Assembly (NCBI RefSeq): GCF_001403795.1
Contig: NZ_CXSU01000011.1
Span: 1,282-65,281, forward strand
Length of the DNA: 64,000 bases
Source: Jannaschia donghaensis
Lineage (GTDB): Bacteria; Pseudomonadota; Alphaproteobacteria; Rhodobacterales; Rhodobacteraceae
Direction of reading: 5' to 3'
Shown here: positions 63,374 to 64,000 of the stretch, one piece after another
Layout of the letters: each line of letters starts with the position of its first letter
Position numbering within the stretch: the stretch's first letter is position 1
Made by a program: the position numbers and the translations under genes
The notes under the pieces: generated by a model
Told to the model about the DNA's origin: nothing
Databases searched by the model: none
The model's input: only the letters and a program-made list of their open reading frames with translations

Positions 63374-64000
63374 ATGCGCCATACTCTTTTCCTCACTACG
63401 TTTCTGACCCTGCCCGGCATCGCCACGGCGGCGGATTTTCCGCTGACCGCACCGGTGACCGAGGCGGAGATCTATCTGCAGGGGGCCATGCTCCTGCGCA
63501 CCGGCGCGGTCGATCTGCCCGCCGGCGACCACCGCCTTCTGGTACCCCATTCGGACGGCGCGCGCCTGCCCGATATCGCCCTGACAGGGGCGACGCTGGG
63601 CGCGGTGGAAGTCCTGCCCGACGCCGTGGCCGATGGACGGGCTTATCTGACGGATCCGCAGCAGACCGCGCTGGACGCGTACGAGGCCGCACTGGAAGCC
63701 GAGCAATTGGCCCAGGACGCGCGTCTGAGGGCCGAAGCGGCAGTGACGGCGGCGCAGACCCAGCTGGCGTTTCTGCAATCCATCGACGCGGCGGGGCTGG
63801 ACGCGCTGAACGCCGAGGCGATGCTGGCCACGCTCGACGTGATCGAAACCCGTGTGGCGTTGGCCGAGATCGCGCGCGCCGACGCCCGCGCCGCCCTGCG
63901 CGCGGCCGAACGGGCCGTCCGGGACGCGGGGTTCGACCGGGCGCAGGCCAAGCTCGATCTCGACGCCACGGGCGCGACCCTCGGGTCCGTATCGCTGCTG
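63374..64000 (+). CDS. MuiA/DUF4139 family protein, exported (5' part)
   Basis: The visible 209 codons encode a signal peptide (to IATAA, about residue 20), a DUF4140-like N-terminal domain (PVTEAEIYLQGAMLLRTGAV near 27-46) and the start of a long Ala-rich coiled coil (about 95-190). This is the layout of mucoidy-inhibitor MuiA-type proteins, whose C-terminal DUF4139 domain would lie outside the window. The role is unknown. It starts right behind the asd hairpin, so its promoter may lie in or before that hairpin. Confidence 0.8.
   Translation, partial: MRHTLFLTTFLTLPGIATAADFPLTAPVTEAEIYLQGAMLLRTGAVDLPAGDHRLLVPHSDGARLPDIALTGATLGAVEVLPDAVADGRAYLTDPQQTALDAYEAALEAEQLAQDARLRAEAAVTAAQTQLAFLQSIDAAGLDALNAEAMLATLDVIETRVALAEIARADARAALRAAERAVRDAGFDRAQAKLDLDATGATLGSVSLL

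Overview
The window is chromosomal DNA of a high-GC alphaproteobacterium, most likely a member of the Rhodobacterales (Roseobacter group). The signs are a RegB/RegA (PrrB/PrrA) redox pair, AddAB instead of RecBCD, the AmgK-MurU cell-wall recycling pair, glnK-amtB, a CtrA-type TTAA-N7-TTAA box and many families typical of that order (DUF2853, DUF6525, COG3146). Genes are tightly packed, many overlapping by ATGA, and there is no stretch above 300 bases without a gene. I see no tRNA, rRNA, insertion sequence, phage or CRISPR array. Both ends cut a gene: msrP at the left, a MuiA-like gene at the right.

Layout. 1-8.7 kb, all minus strand: msrP, a membrane-anchored GltB-like FMN protein, clpB with a heat-shock-like promoter, DUF2853, an extensin-like protein, a PRC-barrel protein and ahcY. 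8.9-11.1 kb, plus strand: YceI, an HD hydrolase, GNAT and DUF2177. 11.1-13.5 kb: regA followed by an overlapping lipoprotein gene, divergent from regB. 13.5-24.0 kb, plus strand: a PAS-domain membrane protein behind a CtrA box, then tsaE-amgK-murU-addB-addA with every junction an ATGA overlap, then trxA. 24.2-27.0 kb: an SDR with a C-terminal membrane anchor, then glnK-amtB on the minus strand. 27.3-32.7 kb, plus strand: a class A penicillin-binding protein and a type I secretion ABC/HlyD pair. 32.8-36.3 kb, plus strand: ridA, a glycerophosphodiesterase, a COG3146 protein, a pterin dehydratase and MscS in one operon.

36.4-38.9 kb: arginase and ornithine cyclodeaminase (arginine to ornithine to proline), divergent from an Lrp/AsnC regulator with a strong inverted-repeat operator between them. 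38.9-42.3 kb: a peroxiredoxin divergent from a ferredoxin-reductase-like flavoprotein, rsmD, and an orphan TRAP binding protein. 42.5-48.9 kb: recQ, yaaA, then dapE and dapD on the minus strand with small unknown and stress proteins between them. 49-54 kb: a YdcZ-type transporter, a LOG protein, then a minus-strand run of thioesterase, UMF1-type MFS, mepA and a phytase-like esterase. 54.1-59.7 kb: YggT, then a class IV aminotransferase, a membrane MddA/ICMT-like methyltransferase, a UbiG-like methyltransferase and a sulfotransferase-like P-loop protein, facing an MsbA-type ABC exporter. 59.7-64 kb: an unknown membrane protein with an MFS carrier, two small proteins carrying SAP/Rho-N-like repeats, asd, and the start of a MuiA-like gene.

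Three genes of the lysine/diaminopimelate pathway (asd, dapD, dapE) and three wall-remodelling or recycling functions (class A PBP, MepA, AmgK-MurU) lie in the window, but scattered. The best candidate for an undescribed system is the 54.6-57.8 kb aminotransferase, two methyltransferases and sulfotransferase-like locus, which has a phased GATCACCC repeat in front of its last gene.
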